Positions 33,041 to 45,119 of a stretch of 64,000 nt of DNA are shown in pieces. How positions within the stretch are numbered: the stretch's first letter is position 1; every line of letters starts with the position of its first letter. Source of the stretch: Fulvia fulva (Eukaryota > Ascomycota > Dothideomycetes > Mycosphaerellales > Mycosphaerellaceae); assembly GCF_020509005.1 (NCBI RefSeq), contig NC_063020.1, positions 744,001 through 808,000 on the forward strand. The letters are read 5' to 3'. Made by a program: the position numbers and the translations under genes. The notes beneath the pieces are model-generated. The model saw only the letters and a list, made by a program, of their open reading frames with translations, made no database searches and was not told the DNA's origin.

Positions 33041-33656
33041 GGTGAAGATGGCACTGTTGCCTTGATCCAGTCAGTCAGTCATTCAATCACTTCAAGACGC
33101 ACTTATATGCTCAGACTTCCTGATGGCATAGCATACCTCTTCCCATGGGGTCCCCGCACGCCAGCCAGAAAAATCTAAGCAATGCATGCCATAGCGGCTT
33201 TGATGGCTTCTGGTTGGTGGAGTATCTTATGTTGTTCAGCAGAGTCTTTGCAAGGCGATCTGGTCTACTGATGATTACGACACATCTACGCTACCTCGGA
33301 TGGAAGGTCAAACCATGATGACACTGCACCTCAGTTCAAATCCGCTAGCGTGCGGGTTTGAGTGGTTGCGATAGGTCAACCTGAGCCAGGAGCAGACACA
33401 CACCAGTCAGAGCCAAGTTCCACAGCCTGCAGCAACAAGGTCTGCTGGTCCACAAATTTAGCGATGAAGAGTACAATGGGCTTCGACACTACCTTGGCGT
33501 CGCGTCTGAAAGGGCGCGTCACGCGATACACGTTCTATCACTTGTCGTGAGTCGCTCCTCCGGCGATACGACGCTGGAAAGCTATCGGACAGCCCTTACA
33601 CGACGGACAGTGAAAGCACATAGCGCTCATACGGAAGGAAGCTCGTTACGACCATC
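33041..33656. other. Intergenic between GH93 and GH35-like genes
   Basis: About 0.6 kb upstream of the GH93 start and downstream of the GH35-like stop. No gene or repeat recognised. Confidence 0.45.
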
Positions 33657-35406
33657 TCATTCAGCCGTAAGAGCATATGGTTCAACGACAGCAATGCCAG
33701 TATTGGCAGGTATCGTGATGGATATGGGGAATCCGCCATAGTCCGGATCCTCGCTAGGCATGATTGCGAACTGCCCACTTCTCGTCTCGTCACCGTTGAG
33801 CAATCGCAACGTTCTTAATGCACCAGAAGCTACATCAACCTCCTTCTCCTCAAACCTGAGCAAGCCGTTGAAGCAGGTCTGCGGGTCAGTCGATGTGAAA
33901 CTGACTTGAAAGCCCCAGCCGATGAGCAGGAACTCGTTCTTGCCCTTGTGAATCACTATTCCCGACCCAGCAGCAGGTCGACCAAACACGAAGGACCGCT
34001 CAATGACGAGATCCCAACTACCAAAACGAGCCGAGACGGGGAGAGACGGATCACTGCCATCCTCTCGGATCTCGTCGAAGAAGAAGCCAATACATCCGTC
34101 CGTGCGCGCCTGAGCTTCCAGAACATAGGTCTTCACGCTCTTCAAGAGAGCGTAATGTCTCCGAAACGGGTTATCGGGAAGGGAAAGAGTGTCGATGCCG
34201 AAAGGCGCTGTACCAATGCATTGGTATGACCCAGGAGCAGTCCAGATCCTACGAGCTCCATACTCGTCTCGACGCTGTTCAGGGATGAGAAGAGCTTGAC
34301 CACGATGACGATATGCCGCACAAGAAGCGGCATAGTCGTTCAGATATATATCCGGAGCAATGAGATCCAAAGATGGTGCGAACGTCTTCCAGATATCCAG
34401 CACGTTGGTCACTCCGCCGCCGCAAGGATAGTCACCGGGCTTGTCTCCTCCGGCTGCCACGGGCGCGTTCTCATCGTGCGTGTCACCGGCATAGTTCTGC
34501 CAGACGTTGGTGTATAATGGTAATGGGTAGGACTCCTTGCCAGCAGCTGCAATGCCTTCCACATATAGGCTGTAGTGATATGCCATGAACAGCTCTTCGA
34601 CGAAGACTCTCTTTCCAGGCATGTCATCCCAGGTCTTGATCCTGCTCAGCTCTGTTGTCTCCAGCTCACCAAAGTTGCGTCGGAAAGCCTCATTGTGCGA
34701 GTTCCACTCGTTGTGGATTTTCGAGAGCAACTTTGACGGCAACGGCTGGTTCCAACATGCTTCAGCCAAAGGCGATCGGTCTCGCGGATCTCCTAGCAGA
34801 CTGACTTCGTTCTCTACCTGGACCATGATCACGGTGGCATGCTCTTCATCGATGGCCCTGATGTGGCGCATGAAGGCAGAAAATGCTTTGCCATCTGCGC
34901 GCTGTGCCTCGGCGCCAAAGATCGAGACTACGTCTCCCATCTTCTTCTTGCCGTCCTTCGTCCCGATCTCTGCCCTTGGGCAACGCTTTGGGTTCTGCTT
35001 GACCCATGCCGGTGTATATGTCGATAGACCTAGGGAGAATCGGTCAGTATTGGCGATACGAAGGGTAAATGGCGTCTGTACCATTTTTGAAGCTGCCAAA
35101 CCATAGCAGAACCAAACGCAAACCATGTTCTCGGGCACCACGAATGGTCTGATCAAGCTCGCCGAACTGGAAGTCGCCCTCTGTCGGCTCGATCTGCTCC
35201 CAAGTGACGCTGCCGAAGACGGTGTTCAGATTTGCAGCCTTCAACCTTGGCCATACACTCTTCATGTAGCTCGCAGAAGTGAACTGCGAGTTCTGAACCT
35301 CTCCATCTAGCATAAGGTATGGCGCGCCATCGACATTGAGTTGCTGAGATGTCTGTGTTCTGTGCAGATAAGGTATGTTGCTCTCCATTGCTACGATTTC
35401 GCCCAT
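33657..35406 (-). CDS. GH35-type beta-galactosidase-like protein
   Basis: Two exons (35406-35082 and 35029-33657) joined by a 52-nt intron (GTACAG...CTGAC...CTAG) that splices NG to LSTYTPAWVK, giving 565 aa. An (alpha/beta)8 glycosidase N-terminus (LMLDGEVQNSQFTS, NTVFGSVTWEQIEPTEGDF) carries the clan-A acid/base motif VQVENE (Glu near residue 183). A C-terminal beta domain begins near residue 400. This is the GH35-like/DUF5597 architecture. There is no signal peptide, suggesting an intracellular enzyme acting on imported galactosides. It is divergent from the LAC12-like transporter at 35834. Start could be Met1 (35406) or Met7 (35388). Confidence 0.8.
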
Positions 35407-35833
35407 GTTTGCAGGAGTTTTTGTCTAGGCGTTGCATTTGGCAGAAAAACGACATTCGCAGGAGAGATGGGCGACGATGTGCCAAACTCGCGTGCTACAA
35501 CGTGTAGAGCTGTAGGAACCACGGGTCATGCATTAGCGTTCAAGCTGAGCTACCACGTGGATCCGAGACCCATGTGAAGCGGGATTCCACCAGTCACGAC
35601 ACAGTATGTCCGCTAGCGCGGTTGCGGTTCTCGAGGAATTCCATTCGCTGCCATGATTACTTCCATTGAAGAAGAGCAGACCAGTCTCACGTGGCCAGAA
35701 CGTGGCTGCAGTGGAGACGACAGTATATCATGCTCCAAATATGTCCATTCACGTCGACATCGTTCGGTCATTGGCACAGTCAGTTCAACGCTTGCGATTG
35801 CCCTTCACCTCGATCGTATCTCCTACTACCAAG
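35407..35833. promoter_or_regulatory. Divergent promoter: GH35-like gene / sugar transporter
   Basis: A 427-bp region separates the two start codons. Divergent glycosidase-permease pairs often share regulation, as for LAC4-LAC12 of Kluyveromyces. No binding site is asserted. Confidence 0.5.
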
Positions 35834-37417
35834 ATGGACCACAAGGACCCTGACTTCCAACACAGCGAGGTCGTTCTGGAGAAGCTCGAAGTCCCCAACG
35901 TGACATGGTACAAGCATGCCGGACTCAGGCGTCTGTATATCATGATGCCGATCCTCTTTCTTGGAGCAACGACGAACGGCTACGACGGAAGTCTGCTCAA
36001 TGGACTTCAGACGCTGGACCCATGGCAAGATGGTATGCTTCCGCGGTCCTTCTTCAGTCCACGATCTCCTGACACGTCCTACAGAGTTCGGGCACCCTAA
36101 CGGGTCTACGCTTGGTCTGTTCAGTGCGATTCTTCAGATTGGAGCCTTCTCAGCCATCTTCTTCTGTAAGGCCCCACGAATCAGTGCATTGAGTGCTCGC
36201 TGACGGGTTGTAGCGGCGTACCTAGCCGATACGTTTGGGAGGAAGAAAGGCGTTGTCATCGGGATCATCGTGCTATGCATTGGAATGATACTCCAGGGTA
36301 AGGGCCCAAGCCAGCCACACGAATCAGCGTTCTGCTGACATTGTGCTTAGTTGTACCTGGAAAGACCAACGGCATGTTCATCGGCGGTCGTTTCCTGGTT
36401 GGTCTTGGATCGAATCTCTCGCAAGGCTCGGCTCCACTCCTCATAATGGAGCTCGCACATCCACAGCATCGAGGAAAGCTCACTGTCATGTACAACACCC
36501 TCTGGTACGTCGGCTCGATCGTGGCAGCGTGGACCGTATACGGGACGCAGAAGTACACTGGATCTGCCGTTTGGAGAATACCCGTCGGCCTACAAGCTCT
36601 GATGCCGGTAATTCAGCTGGTGGGCATATGGCTTCTTCCAGAGAGCCCTCGATGGCAGGTCATGAAAGATAAGCCTGAGCAGGCGTTGGCTACCTTGGTC
36701 AAGTATCATGCCAATGGCGATAGTAACGATCACTTCGTGCAGGCTGAGTTTCAAGAGATCCGAGATGCACTTCGCCTGGACAAGCAATACGCCAAGCAAG
36801 GCTGGTCGATACTGGTCAAGACCCCGGGTAACCGCAAGCGTCTACTACCCATCGCACTTGTCGCCTTCTTCTCTCAGTGCTCTGGCAATGGCCTCGTTAG
36901 CTATTATCTCCACAGCATCTTGGAGTCTGTCGGCATCACCAACGCCAATGAGCAGGCTCTCTTCAACGGCGGTCTGCAGATCTGGAGTTTCCTTGGTTGC
37001 GATTGGATTCTCGGCATTCCTGGTGGACAGCTTTGGCAGGAAGAAGCTCTTCTTGATCGCTGGTATTGGCATGCTCGTCACTTTCACCATCTGGACAGCT
37101 TGCTCGGCCGGGTATGCACAGACTGGAAATCATGGTGCTGGCAAGTCTGTCTTGGCCATGATCTTCTTGTTCTATGGAGCTGCTGGTTTCGCATGGCCAG
37201 GATTGACTGTGGCATACTGTGCCGAGATCTTGCCATACAACATTCGTGCCAAGGGGCTAGCATTGAACATGGCTTTCGTCTCAATTGCTTCGGTAAGTCG
37301 CCTTCGCCTGTGCTCCGCCAACGATTGGCCGAGCTGACGACTTTGTAGGTGCTGAATCAGTACGTAAATCCGATCGGCCTTGAGAGTATTGCATGGAAGT
37401 TCTACTTCGTGTACATC

Positions 37418-40400
37418 AGAGAAAGAGATATCATAATATAAAGGAGACTGATACTTAACTAGAGAATGATGAACGACGGGGCGACAGCGTCGCAAAAGCA
37501 AAGAGCGCCCTCAACTCGATGGGACAGGGCCCCATCACACACACCGACAACACCATCGAATAGCGGAGGACGAAGAGCGACGCGCGGAGCGACGACGCGC
37601 CCGGGAGAAGCGGAGGACAGCGACCAACCATCACAACGACCACAGCAACCACAAGCCGCTAACCAAAAGAACCAGCATACGAAACATAGTGCAGAAACGG
37701 CAGAATACACCGCTATCGCACACGAACTCACAGCCACCCTCGCGAACGCCAATCTGCCCCACGAACGCGCGATCCGTAGCCTCCTCGAGAGCTCAGCCAA
37801 AGCAATCTAGGAGCTGCTACGGGCCACGAAGACGCCAGCGCCAGTGAAAGACGTGACGAACGCCGACCTTCTACGGGAGATCCAAGCGCTTGGAAGAGCT
37901 AGGCCGGCGACATATGCCCAAGCGGCCATAGCAGCCATAGAGCAACCGACGCACCGCGCCAGGCCAGTCCAACGCGAGGTTACGATACACATCGATAACC
38001 CCGAAGAAAGAGAGCGGGTAGCGGTGCTCTCGCACTAGCGCCTCGTGGAGCAGGCACGCCAGGCTAGCAAATAGGACATCATCGCAGCCCAGAAGCTAAG
38101 GAGCGGAGACGTACGGTACACGCTCGCAACCACAGCAGGGAGACCGACGCTCCTACAGAACGCAGCCTAGGCGGTCGAGGCACGAAATGCGAAGAGCGCA
38201 ATGCCGGGCGCGCTAGTGTACCAGGCCCTTATGCACGGTGTCCGAGTCGACACCTTCCTAGCGGATACCAGCCCGGTAGCGATGGGAGCGGTGATCGCGA
38301 AGGACAACTAGGCCACTATCCTAGGCCTCGTTATTACCCGGGCGCACTGGATAAAGAAGCCGGAACGAATAGAGCGGAAACATTCATCGCTCGTAATCGC
38401 GTTTGAGTATGACGGCCAGAGGGCCCAAGCCGTAGAGAAGGGACTGGTTCTCGCCTACTCGCACCACTGCGTACAGAAGCATGACCACACCTATACAGTA
38501 ACCCAGTGCTTCCGGTACCAGGGATTCGGGCACACTACAAAACACTGCCGACGGGAGACCTAGTGTGGCCACTGCGCGACAGCGCACAACACCCGCGACT
38601 GCCCCCAACCCGAGATAAGTAAGTGCGCCAACTGCGGTGGAGGCCACAAGGCGTGGATGGGCAGGTGTGGAGTAAAGAGGCAGGCGGCGGAGCAGGCGGC
38701 AGGAGCGCGCCTAGGCGCACGATAGGCAGGAGAAACAGCGACCGTATCACACCGACCGAAGGTCGACACCGACGGTTTCCAGCTAGTTGTAGGAGGGGGC
38801 AAGAAGAGGCGACTAAACGGCGATGGACGCCCAGCATACGGAGTAGGTCGACTAGCGCTTACCGAACCCCGGGCTCAGGCCCCTAGACAGACGCGCCTCG
38901 ATGCGACGATGTTCCGCCCTCACGGAGGCAACGCACCCCTACTAGTAGCCCCGGTAGCGGTAGCGGCCCCGCGATAGGACAGCGAGGGCGGGGACGGCGA
39001 TGCCTAACCGCGGAGGCAGAACGGAGAACTATAGCTAACACAACAGTCTAACTATGAATAATACGCTTACCTAGCTAACTATCGTGTAGTATAACGCTAA
39101 CAAGAGCAAGGACAAGGCCCAGAAGCCGCTACTTAGCCTCCTACACCCTAGCCGATACTACGTGTTCGCTATCTAGGAACAGTAGACGAACGGGAAGACG
39201 ACACTCGGAGACCCGAGATACCACCTCGTAGTCCCCGAAGGTGACTAGCCGGCAGCGCGGGTCTGCTTCTACGTAAGCAAAGAAATCGCGACAACAACGT
39301 GGACGACCTGTACCTACTCTAGCGACGTGGCTTCGCTACGGATACGCCTTACCGACGGCAAAACAGTAGCTATCTATAACGCCTATAACCAGTGCTCTAT
39401 ACCGGGCTCGATAGAAGACGATAGCTAGTCGGCCACTCTCTACTAGCTCTAAGGAGCCCTCTGAGAGGACGCCGATACACACATCCTAGTCGGTGACCTT
39501 AACCTCTACTGCCCGAGATAGGGAGGGGATAGCGTACTCTCGGCCCATAACGCCGCTAATATACTTATCGGCCTAATAGAAGCATCCGGCCTTAACCTAG
39601 TGCTCCTAGTAGGCATAGTCACGTACTAATAGCATAACACGACCTAGACGCTTAACCTAACCTTCGCCACCTAATAGTTAGCCTAGCGGATAGTCTTCTA
39701 CGACACGGACCTAGAACTCGACACCGGCCACCTAGACTACCTAGCTATCCGTACGACGTTCGACATAGCGTACCTATAAGCGCTACTAGCCCTCGAGCCG
39801 CGGCCCTAGTAGAAGCGTATAGACTAGAAGGAGGTTAATAAGGCCCTAAAGGAACGAATAACGGCCCTCCTACCGCCGGTACCTCTCTACTTAGAGGCGG
39901 AACTCGACGCGGTAGTAGAGAACCTATAGTAGTATATCGCGGGAGTAATCCGGGATAGGATCCCCTAAGCCCGACCCTCTAAGTACGCGTCGCTAGCCTA
40001 GTTATAGGAATACGTAGACGTAGTCCGCTCTACGGTAGCGGCGAGGCGCTAGTAGAAAGAGATGAAATAGGACGCTATATACGCCCGATACCGCCGATTA
40101 GATAACGAGAAGGGTAGGATTATCCGGCGCTAGGGCAATATCGCGTAGCGCGACGCCGTTAGGGAAGCTATAGGAGACTAGAGTAAGGTCTAGAAGCTCG
40201 CTAAGTAGGCGCGTACGAGAAAGCCGGGGACGCCGCCGCTACTACTATAATTCCCGCCTATCTATAATAGATAAGGGATCTTCTAGGAAACCTAGTAAGG
40301 TAGAGCCGACGTATTAGTAGAAGCGTTGTTCCCTCCTCCGGTTACGGCTCGGCTCGACGATATCGAGGGCTTCGTATACCTAGTAGAGCTCGAGACTAGC

Positions 40401-42942
40401 TAAGAGGTAATAGAGGCGGAGGTACTAATAGTACTAAAAGTAGCGCTACTAGATAAGGCCTCTAGACCGGATAAGATCCCGAACCGATTCCTTAAATACT
40501 ACCGCTAGACGCTCGCCCCGTACCTCGCGGGGCTATTTACGACATACCTCCGGTAGTCCTACGTACCGACCCCTTTCTAGTACTCGAATATAGTTATCCT
40601 CCGTAAGGAGGGTAAGGCTAGATACGACGTCGGGAAGGCCTACCGCCCGATAGCCCTACTAAGTACGATCGGGAAGGCGCTAGAGCGTATCGCGGCCGAC
40701 CGTATCTCTAAGCTAGCCGAGGAGTACTAGCTCCTCCCGGCCGAGTAGATAGGAGCCCGGCTAGGGCGGTCTACTTCGACGGCCCTAGAACTCGTTACGG
40801 AGTAGGTCTATATAATATAGGTAATACGCCGATAATAGGTCGCTACCCTACTATTACTCGATATCTTAGGGGCTTTCGATAAGGTCTCCTATACTAGACT
40901 ACTTTATAACCTCCGGGCGAAAGGTATACCTAGTTAGCTCGTCGCGTTCGTCTAGTCCTTCCTTACTAACCGATCTATGAGGCTTATCCTTAGAGAGTAG
41001 CGTAAACCCTATATACGGCCTACGGAGACGGGAATCCCGTAGGGCTCTTCGCTCTCCCCGATCCCCTTCCTCTTCTTCGCCTCTATACTCCTACCGCTAC
41101 TTAGGGGTAGCGCCGGCGGTACTAACTCCTATATAGGCTTTGTCGACGACACGAATATCCTAACGTATAGCGACTTAACCGAAACTAACTATCGCTAACT
41201 CGAAGCGGCGCTCGAGGTATATAACGACTAGGCGGAGCGGTACGGGGTAGTCTTCGTACCCGAAAAGTACTAGATAATCTACCTTACGACGACCCCGAAG
41301 AAGTATAACCTCTAGGCTACTATTAAGGCCGGGACCGGCGGAAGCCGGATCACTCCGTAGCTATCTATCCGGGTCCTAGGATTCTAAGTAGATACGTAGC
41401 TCCGGTAGTACGCCTACCTAAAGTAACTCCGGTAGCGTAGGGACTAGAACAAGGCCTTAGTTATACGTCTCGCGGCCTCTACGTAGGGCGTAGCCTTTAT
41501 AAAGGCACGCTAGCTATATAGCTCTATCGTCCGGCTAGTAATTACCTTTAAGGCGCTAGTTTAGTATCTATCCTACGCGACTAGCTAGCTAAAACAGATC
41601 TAAAACGTATAGACCGAATGCCTCCGTAAAGTAATAGGGGTATACCGTACTATACCGATATAGGTCCTAGAGGCGGACACGTAGATCGCGCTACTAGACC
41701 TCTACCTCCGACAGCTCGCTATAAGCTATACGCTATAGACGGCGAATAGTAAGGTAGAGAGCGATATCCGCGCGGCGTACTAGGCGATCACGACACGCCT
41801 TCGACCGGTAGCGCGTAGAGGGAGGGCACGACTATAGCTATAGCTGTAGCGGCGGCCCGAAGCGTAACAGACCCCTAGAATAAAGTTCTAGGCATAGGCC
41901 CTAGCTAGTGGTATACCCGTAATAGGAGCGGGATAGGGACGTAAGTATCGGAAAGCTACGGTAGACGCGGTCCGCGGACATATATAGGGGATCTAGAACG
42001 AGCGCTAGGAAGAAGGCGAAAGGCACCTAAACGGGTAACTACTACGGCGACGAACGCATCGAAGGGAGGACGAGGTAGTAGCGAAGATAGGACCTATTGG
42101 CCGAAATCGAGCAATACTCTTTCGAGCCCTTACCCGCCCGTAGGCTATAGTCGCGATGCTGCTCCGCTTAGAACATATCGGGTTTAAGGACTACCTATAC
42201 CGCCGTAAGGTACTAGGTATCGACAGCAATTTATATGAGTACGGACGCGTCTAAACGCCAAAACATGTCGTACTGTTCTGCCCGCGTCTCGTAGAAGCCC
42301 GGTAGGTAATACGCCTCGAAACCGGGGTAACGAACTTCTAGTATATAATGAATATAGCGAACGGGATACGAGCGGCGGCGAGGATAGTGATGCGGACTGG
42401 CCTACTCTAACAGTTCCAAATGGCGAATGAGATGGCAAGGGCGGGAGAGGCAGCCTAGGGGGAAGAGCTCTAGGAAGCCTACGAGGGCGTCCGGCCTACT
42501 AATTCGGTAGGGCGCCGACGACAGTACTAACGACCCCGCGAGAGAGTAGACTATGGCCCGCGGCGACCCCGACCGCGACAGTAGCTACAAAGGGAGGGCC
42601 AACCCAGAGCGACTAACGAGTTAGCGGTTCAGCGACTAGAGCTCCGCCTGACGGGCGACCGGCTGACGGTAGGCGAGTCGGTTGGCTACTAACACTTTCT
42701 CTTAGCACTGGGCAGATTGGCACTCCGGGGCGGCTGACCGCTTAAGAGCTCACCGCTTCTAGCACAACGGATCGACCGATAAGTGACAGAGAGAACTTGC
42801 TGACCCCCGAAGAGGGTTTTACTCTGTACGACGGTTTTCCCCTCTCCCTTCCTTAATGGCCCCTGGCCTCGTAGACCATTTAGGAGCTAGATAGGCATTA
42901 TGAATTTATTATTATTATTATTATTACTACTATTATTATTAT
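37418..42942 (+). mobile_element. Full-length LINE inserted in the sugar transporter, partly RIP-mutated
   Basis: The 5,525-bp element is flanked by TACTTCGTGTACATC (37403-37417 and 42943-42957) and ends in an ATT microsatellite (42905-42942). ORF1 starts near 37466 and encodes a gag-like protein with three zinc knuckles (CFRYQGFGHTTKHC, CGHCATAHNTRDC, CANCGGGHKAWMGRC; about 38505-38680). ORF2 follows with an endonuclease (about 39040-40250) and RT (RPIALLSTIGKALERI near 40650, LLDILGAFDKVSYTRL near 40855, GFVDDTNILTY near 41140). Stops in both are TAG/TAA at Gln/Trp positions. CpA depletion is slight in the first 1.3 kb and severe after about 39000. Confidence 0.92.
42905..42942 (+). repeat. 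ATT/ACT microsatellite, LINE 3' tail
   Basis: About a dozen trinucleotide units, mainly ATT, immediately before the downstream target-site copy. This is the 3' end expected from target-primed reverse transcription. Confidence 0.85.
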
Positions 42943-43418
42943 TACTTCGTGTACATCGTCATCCTCGTCATTGAGGTCATCTGCATTTGGTTCGTCTTCG
43001 TTGAGACGAGAGGGTAAGTCAGAACGGGCACCAGTTATCGAGCAGTTTCTCAGAGCATAGTGACGCGTGCGAGACATGCACTGCACGAGACTTTACCACG
43101 ACTTGCACTACAGTCTGAGACACTGTCACGTGGTTCTCGAGTATGGCTAACACCCTTCTGTTTGTAGGCTTACCCTTGAAGAAGTTGGACAATTGCTGGA
43201 TGGACCTGTCCTCGTTGAGCGAGCAGCCGACATGTCGGACAAGGCATCGATCGAGGAAGAGCGAGTGGAGGTAGCGAAGGGATAATGTTTCAAGTGGATT
43301 CGAAGGTCAAGGTTTGAGGACTCCGATGGGAGGTAAGCTTTGAGGACAGCGCGGAATATGTCTAATAAATATGGTCGCGCTCCGTTCCATTTTGATCCTG
43401 CTTTATCCAACGCACATC

Positions 43419-43991
43419 ATGGCACAACCTCACGGCACCAGGCCATGCTTCTTGCTGGATCTAGCCCCAGAACTACGCAACATGATCTACGAACTCATCC
43501 TCTGCGACTCCAGCACAGCTCTCAGCCCAGATTCCAAGCCCCGAGTATTGATCGACAAAGATACCATCACCCAACCCCCTCTCCTCCAAACCTGTCTCCA
43601 GATCCGCGCTGAAGCTTCTGGAATTTACTACTTCGGAAACAGATTCGATGTAGTCTGCTTAGGCTTCGACCCAACGGACATGATACTGCTCACACGCCAA
43701 GCCAAAGACATCACTATTTCGGTCAAGGTCCACGACACCCAAACTGCGCCAAAGTGGGCGAACGTATTCAAATGGTTGCAGGCGTACTACAACAATGAAG
43801 TTGGAAGACTGGAAGAAGTTTGGGACGCACATTGTGAGGCACAGCAGTGGAACAGTGTTGCGAAGATGTTCGATATGGTTGATATGTTGAAGAACAGACA
43901 GATGCCATGGAGAGAGATGGAGAAGGTACTTGAGGTGACGAAGGATATTGCGCAGCTGTCTGTAGATTGGGAGTGGGAGGAGGAGGACTAG
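43419..43991 (+). CDS. F-box-like (2EXR-type) protein
   Basis: A 190-residue protein counted from MAQPHGTRPCF; an upstream in-frame Met at 43371 adds 16 hydrophobic residues and is less likely. Near the N-terminus it has FLLDLAPELRNMIYELIL, the F-box-like motif of the large fungal 2EXR families. Then come PPLLQTCLQIRAEASGIYY and an acidic C-terminus (WEWEEED). Such proteins are thought to act as ubiquitin-ligase adaptors, but most are uncharacterised. Single exon. Confidence 0.75.
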   Translation: MAQPHGTRPCFLLDLAPELRNMIYELILCDSSTALSPDSKPRVLIDKDTITQPPLLQTCLQIRAEASGIYYFGNRFDVVCLGFDPTDMILLTRQAKDITISVKVHDTQTAPKWANVFKWLQAYYNNEVGRLEEVWDAHCEAQQWNSVAKMFDMVDMLKNRQMPWREMEKVLEVTKDIAQLSVDWEWEEED

Positions 43992-44019
43992 AGTTTGATG
44001 GAGGTGTTGTATTGGAGAT

Positions 44020-44185
44020 GCTGTTTGGAGCTTGAGTCAGGTAGAATGCCGTCGAAACACACGACGACGGGCAGCTAGAGAATAGAAATATGACTAAGGT
44101 GTCTTGATAGTGAAATTGTTTGAAGCTTGACTAAGGCCAAAATCTTGTCGAAACATGCGACGTCTGGCAGTAAGAGAATTAGGAA
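44020..44185 (+). repeat. Imperfect tandem duplication, period about 96 bp
   Basis: Two ~65-nt units share TTTGRAGCTTGA, GTCGAAACAYRCGACG and GGCAGNNAGAGAAT in the same order, at 44023-44085 and 44118-44180. They lie 3' of the F-box-like gene. Confidence 0.6.
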
Positions 44186-44402
44186 GCTACAGAAAGTATG
44201 TCCGAATCAGGACTAGGCTTTTCCTTCACAAGCAGATTATTGAGGACAGTGAATGGATTTTACAACACACTTGTCGCAAAAAGTCTTTCCTTCATCATCT
44301 ACTTCAGACACAAGATACAGCCAGTGTCGCGACTCGCCTCTCAGCATCTAACATTCAGCATAGAATTTGTGCGCCACCCACCCCAACCCAAGACGAGAAA
44401 AG

Positions 44403-45119
44403 ATGTGCCACAAGAACTGCCTCCACTTCTCCTGTGGACACGCGCACACCATCCCCGTATCTCCCTGCCGCGGGACCGTAACACGCCCCTATCGCGACCT
44501 CTCCACCCCGGCACCAGCCTGCAGCAGCTGCGTCGACGACATCAGACTCCGCATGACCTGTCTCTGCCCCTGGTGTGCCCGAACAGAAGCCTACCGCAAG
44601 CTCCGCGGCCCGGTCGAGTACATCCGAACCATCAACTACAACAGTCGGACTGCCGCGACCAAGAAGGCGGTGGAGGTGGCGGAGGCGAAGTATGATCGGG
44701 AGATGGCGGTGTTGGGGAAGATGAGGCTGAGGCAGCCGGAGAGGTGGGAGAGGGTCGATGGTGTGGTGGGGAGGGAGAAGGTGAAAGGGGGTAGTCCGTT
44801 GAGAAGGGAGTTGAAGGCGGAGGATCTTGAGGATGATGTTGGTGTTGATGGAGACTGCGAGAGTGAGGATGAGGGGCCGAGTCCGTCTTTGATGGGACAT
44901 GAGCCCGATGATGAGGATGAAATCTCGGACGTTGAAGATGAAGATCCTATGGACAGCTTAGCGGGGAAGTTGGATGAGCTCACGTTCGACGAGAAGGAAG
45001 ACAGCCCTGTCTCGTCCGCGGCTCCTAAGGAAGTCGACGAGCCGAGCCAAGATAGTCTCGAGTCGGGGGCTCAACCACTCTGTTCCTGCCGATCAGGATA
45101 CCTATGCGAGTATTGCTGA
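44403..45119 (+). CDS. Hypothetical Cys-rich, acidic-tailed protein
   Basis: A 238-residue frame from MCHKNCLHFSCGHAHTIP (an upstream Met at 44367 is possible). The first ~75 residues contain a Cys/His pattern (CHKNC, CGHAH, CSSCVDD, CLCPWC) that could bind zinc. The middle is basic and helix-prone. Residues about 150-225 are very acidic (EDLEDDVGVDGDCESEDEG, DDEDEISDVEDEDP). The extreme C-terminus CSCRSGYLCEYC is cysteine-rich. No family is recognised. The composition suggests a nuclear or chromatin-associated small protein, but this is a guess. Confidence 0.6.
   Translation: MCHKNCLHFSCGHAHTIPVSPCRGTVTRPYRDLSTPAPACSSCVDDIRLRMTCLCPWCARTEAYRKLRGPVEYIRTINYNSRTAATKKAVEVAEAKYDREMAVLGKMRLRQPERWERVDGVVGREKVKGGSPLRRELKAEDLEDDVGVDGDCESEDEGPSPSLMGHEPDDEDEISDVEDEDPMDSLAGKLDELTFDEKEDSPVSSAAPKEVDEPSQDSLESGAQPLCSCRSGYLCEYC

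Larger units (their letters stand above)
35834..43285 (+). pseudogene. LAC12-like MFS sugar transporter, split by a LINE
   Basis: Exons: 35834-36032, 36085-36165, 36214-36297, 36351-37292, 37349-37417 plus 42958-43013, and 43168-43285; all introns have GT-AG ends. The N-terminus NGYDGSLLNGLQTL, the DTFGRKKG loop, GRFLVGLGSNLSQGSAPLL, WLLPESPRW and the C-terminal FVETRG-LTLEEVGQLLDGP identify the sugar-porter family, lactose-permease-like. There are two lesions. A 5,525-bp LINE lies between KFYFVYI and VILVIEVICIW, within a 15-bp duplicated target. A frameshift near 36992 moves the frame from LQIWSF to LVAIGFSAFLVDSFGRKK. The C-terminal coding sequence after the insertion is still intact, so the insertion may be fairly recent. 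Confidence 0.9.

Noticed and set aside
39000..42700. Long frames that would be open if TAG were read as an amino acid, suggesting stop-codon reassignment
   Set aside because: The TAGs replace CAG/TGG codons of a known LINE protein in a CpA-depleted context, and neighbouring host genes end normally in TAG, TAA and TGA. RIP-type mutation explains it.
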